A stretch of DNA of 64,000 bases from Chitinophagales bacterium (lineage in GTDB: Bacteria > Bacteroidota > Bacteroidia > Chitinophagales > CAIOSU01). Shown in pieces: positions 63,577 to 64,000 of the stretch. The position numbers and the translations under genes are program-made. The stretch is taken from positions 682,001 to 746,000 of the forward strand of contig BPHB01000002.1 of assembly GCA_026003335.1 (NCBI GenBank). The letters run 5' to 3'. Under the pieces are notes generated by a model. The model did not search any database. It was given only the letters and a program-made list of their open reading frames with translations, and was not told where the DNA came from. Positions within the stretch are counted from its first letter, which is position 1. Every line of letters starts with the position of its first letter.

Positions 63577-64000
63577 TTAATCCAGGCCGGTGTTGGGGTG
63601 CTCACGCCCAAGGGGCTTCTTTTTGGTGATTACCGTATCCGGCTCGGCTTGCTCCAGTTCGCGTTGTAGCTGCTCATCCACCCGGGGATTCAACAGCCCA
63701 TCAAGATCAGGCTGGCCGGCATTAACCCAGGCTGTGAACCAAAAGCTGCCTACAGTGATAATGGCTTCCCTTAGCCTGCGCTGCACCATGTCATTCAACC
63801 TTTGATCATAGGCCTTACTAAACGCTTCAGAATAAACCCTTACCACAGTGTTACCCCTCTGCTCATAGGTGTAGATTTTGTCTTCGGGAAATTCATTCCG
63901 TAGCTGCCGTTCCAGGCTCAGTACGCTGTCCACAAGCAAGTGGCTGGCCAGCACTACATCCCATATCTTCTCCAATGGCTGGTCAATATACTGCGCTTTC
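63577..64000 (-). CDS. zinc-dependent phospholipase C / S1-P1-nuclease-like protein (partial, 5' end outside window)
   Basis: The C-terminal 140 residues of a longer protein; the frame is open to the window edge (a TTG at 63975 is not the start). The segment ASHLLVDSVLSLERQLRNEF, then VRVYSEAFSKAYDQRLNDMV and VGSFWFTAWVNAGQPDLDGL, match the C-terminal half of zinc-dependent phospholipase C-type proteins of Bacteroidota, with the conserved W-TAW-DAGQP-like ending. The zinc ligands of the N-terminal half lie mostly outside this window. It is convergent with the cargo gene at 61711, 15 bases apart. Confidence 0.8.
   Translation of the reverse strand, partial: KAQYIDQPLEKIWDVVLASHLLVDSVLSLERQLRNEFPEDKIYTYEQRGNTVVRVYSEAFSKAYDQRLNDMVQRRLREAIITVGSFWFTAWVNAGQPDLDGLLNPRVDEQLQRELEQAEPDTVITKKKPLGREHPNTGLD

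Noticed and set aside
1-64000. CRISPR arrays, integrases, transposases, phage genes, toxin-antitoxin pairs
   Set aside because: No repeat-spacer array was seen and no protein with such motifs was found among the frames.

Overview
The window looks like chromosomal DNA from a Bacteroidota bacterium, probably of the Chitinophagales/Saprospirales type. The evidence is: many secreted proteins with type IX secretion (T9SS) sorting domains of type A and one of type B (gliding-motility C-terminal domain), a complete gldA-gldF-gldG set, Omp28-family proteins, families largely confined to Bacteroidota (DUF5606, a DUF6029-like protein, LVIVD lipoprotein), A-rich translation starts and Bacteroidota-type -7 promoter elements (TAnnTTTG) in front of many genes. 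No phage, insertion sequence, integrase or CRISPR array was seen.

Layout. 1-3.8 kb: start of tatC (runs off the left edge), an OmpA-type lipoprotein, and an ECF sigma factor with a translationally coupled membrane protein. 3.9-10.5 kb: LVIVD lipoprotein, a tiny Kazal-like lipoprotein, an unknown exported protein, an enoyl-CoA hydratase family gene, two divergent T9SS cargo genes and a TlpA-like thioredoxin. 10.6-18 kb: outer-membrane protein plus Omp28 lipoprotein, then pheT, a small coiled-coil gene, zapA and rny. 18-22.9 kb (minus strand): GNAT-like protein, DnaJ-TPR membrane protein, an exbB-exbD-exbD energy-transduction cluster whose exbB carries a frameshift, and tRNA-Ser(GGA). 23-26.4 kb: serC-serA-DUF1015. 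26.6-35.6 kb: T9SS cargo genes, DUF5606, uvrB, and a 999-residue SprB-repeat protein. 35.8-39.5 kb: SlyD-type FKBP, MsbA-like ABC exporter, citrate synthase. 39.7-43.3 kb (minus): GH31 lipoprotein with a poly-asparagine linker followed by a lipoprotein and two TPR proteins. 43.5 kb: a 48-residue histone-H1-like gene with its own terminator. 43.7-45.8 kb: fcl-gmd (GDP-L-fucose). 45.9-48.1 kb: purN-purH. 48.2-58.2 kb: mreB-mreC-mreD-mrdA-rodA-gldA-gldF-gldG-DUF4340, ten kilobases of closely packed genes. 58.4-64 kb: a T9SS cargo gene broken by an in-frame amber codon, dnaN, a PKD/cadherin-like T9SS protein, and the end of a zinc-dependent phospholipase C-like gene running off the right edge.

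How the genes work together. Most of the window is core metabolism and envelope biology: cell shape (mre/rod), the gliding ABC transporter (gldAFG), TonB-type energy transduction (exbB/D), and a set of secreted surface proteins that leave through T9SS. Two features are broken relative to what their homologues should look like (exbB, one-base insertion; the 58.4-60.1 kb cargo gene, one amber codon). Either could be real or an assembly error. I did not find a clearly new biological system. The most promising leads are the group of three CXXC-bearing thioredoxin-fold proteins at 7.3-13.2 kb, the shape/gliding supercluster, and the missed 48-residue basic protein.
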